Shown one piece after another: positions 7,459 through 7,525 of a stretch of DNA of 7,525 nt. Below the pieces are notes generated by a model, which had not been told where the DNA came from, ran no database searches, and was given only the letters and a program-made list of their open reading frames with translations. The first letter of the stretch is position 1. Each line of letters begins with the position of its first letter. Made by a program: the position numbers and the translations under genes. Source of the stretch: CAYVLI01 sp964452105 [NCBI: uncultured Nitrospinota bacterium] (GTDB taxonomy: Bacteria; JAUXIQ01); the NCBI GenBank assembly GCA_964452105.1, contig CAYVLI010000111.1, positions 1 to 7,525 on the forward strand, given 5' to 3'.

Positions 7459-7525
7459 ATGTGGAGTATTAACAAATATTATAACTGGTATTTCAGTATA
7501 TTAACGCTATATGATAATTTATCTA
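7459..7525 (+). CDS. Possible start of a divergent gene, cut by the window edge
   Basis: An ATG at 7459 opens a frame of 22 codons that runs off the right edge without a stop (MWSINKYYNWYFSIL and onwards). GAGG lies 11 bases upstream, a rather long spacing. The frame is very short and the surrounding DNA is about 25% G+C (21 of 85 bases from 7441), so an open stretch of this length could arise by chance. No family can be assigned. If real, it would be transcribed away from the operon, making 7323-7458 a divergent intergenic region. Confidence 0.25.
   Translation, partial: MWSINKYYNWYFSILTLYDNLS
7478..7483 (-). promoter_or_regulatory. Possible -10 element for the leftward operon
   Basis: A perfect TATAAT on the minus strand, in the A+T-rich region upstream of the first gene. 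The best -35 at a 17-base spacing is CGTTAA, a poor match to TTGACA, and no extended -10 TG is present. It would leave a leader of about 150 bases. Perfect hexamers are common by chance at this base composition, so this is only a candidate. Confidence 0.2.

Noticed and set aside
7434-7460. Dyad followed by an A-rich run, considered as a transcription terminator
   Set aside because: On the plus strand the dyad is followed by A rather than T residues, and on the minus strand the T-run precedes the dyad. The loop would be one base. It does not fit an intrinsic terminator in either direction.
7479-7523. A 14-codon minus-strand frame ending in TAA that could be the tail of an upstream gene
   Set aside because: It is too short to judge, has no recognisable sequence, and lies in DNA of about 25% G+C where short open frames mean little.

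Overview
The window holds most of one compact, leftward (minus-strand) operon from a bacterium, probably Gram-negative. Five genes are packed head to tail with gaps of 5 and 11 bases or overlaps of 8 and 50 bases. In transcription order (right to left) they are: (1) a 1132-residue membrane-anchored protein resembling the DUF4175/TIGR02302-like proteins found beside MoxR genes; (2) a secreted or membrane-anchored TPR protein with an HExxH zinc-metallopeptidase core (peptidase-MA-like); (3) a MoxR-family AAA+ ATPase; (4) a DUF58 protein with a von Willebrand factor A (VWA) fold and an intact MIDAS motif; (5) the first 110 residues of a BatA-like two-anchor membrane protein whose VWA domain is just beginning when the window ends at base 1.

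The organism cannot be named from this window. The coding region is moderately G+C-rich, GTG starts occur, and the mix of MoxR, DUF58, BatA-like and large Ig/coiled-coil membrane genes is typical of deltaproteobacterial-type lineages, Bacteroidetes/Planctomycetes-like groups and many uncultured phyla. The exported peptidase and the large extracytoplasmic domains fit a diderm cell, but this is inference.

Layout: bases 1-332 BatA-like N-terminus (partial); 344-1258 DUF58; 1264-2295 MoxR; 2288-3973 TPR metallopeptidase; 3924-7322 large membrane protein; 7323-7525 a non-coding, sharply A+T-rich upstream region. The last region carries a small inverted repeat, a weak promoter-like hexamer and the possible beginning of a divergent plus-strand gene that runs off the right edge. 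No tRNA, rRNA, CRISPR array, insertion sequence or convincing terminator was seen, and no gap over 300 bases lacks a gene.

How the genes may work together: MoxR ATPases usually pair with VWA proteins as chaperone-like machines that mature or remodel other complexes. Here the ATPase and the DUF58 partner would act in the cytoplasm. The BatA-like protein and the 1132-residue protein would provide membrane and outer-face parts, and the HExxH protein would add a proteolytic or peptide-binding activity outside the membrane. The presence of the peptidase inside the operon, translationally overlapped with both neighbours, is the most distinctive feature. The families are known individually; the joint function is not established by the sequence.
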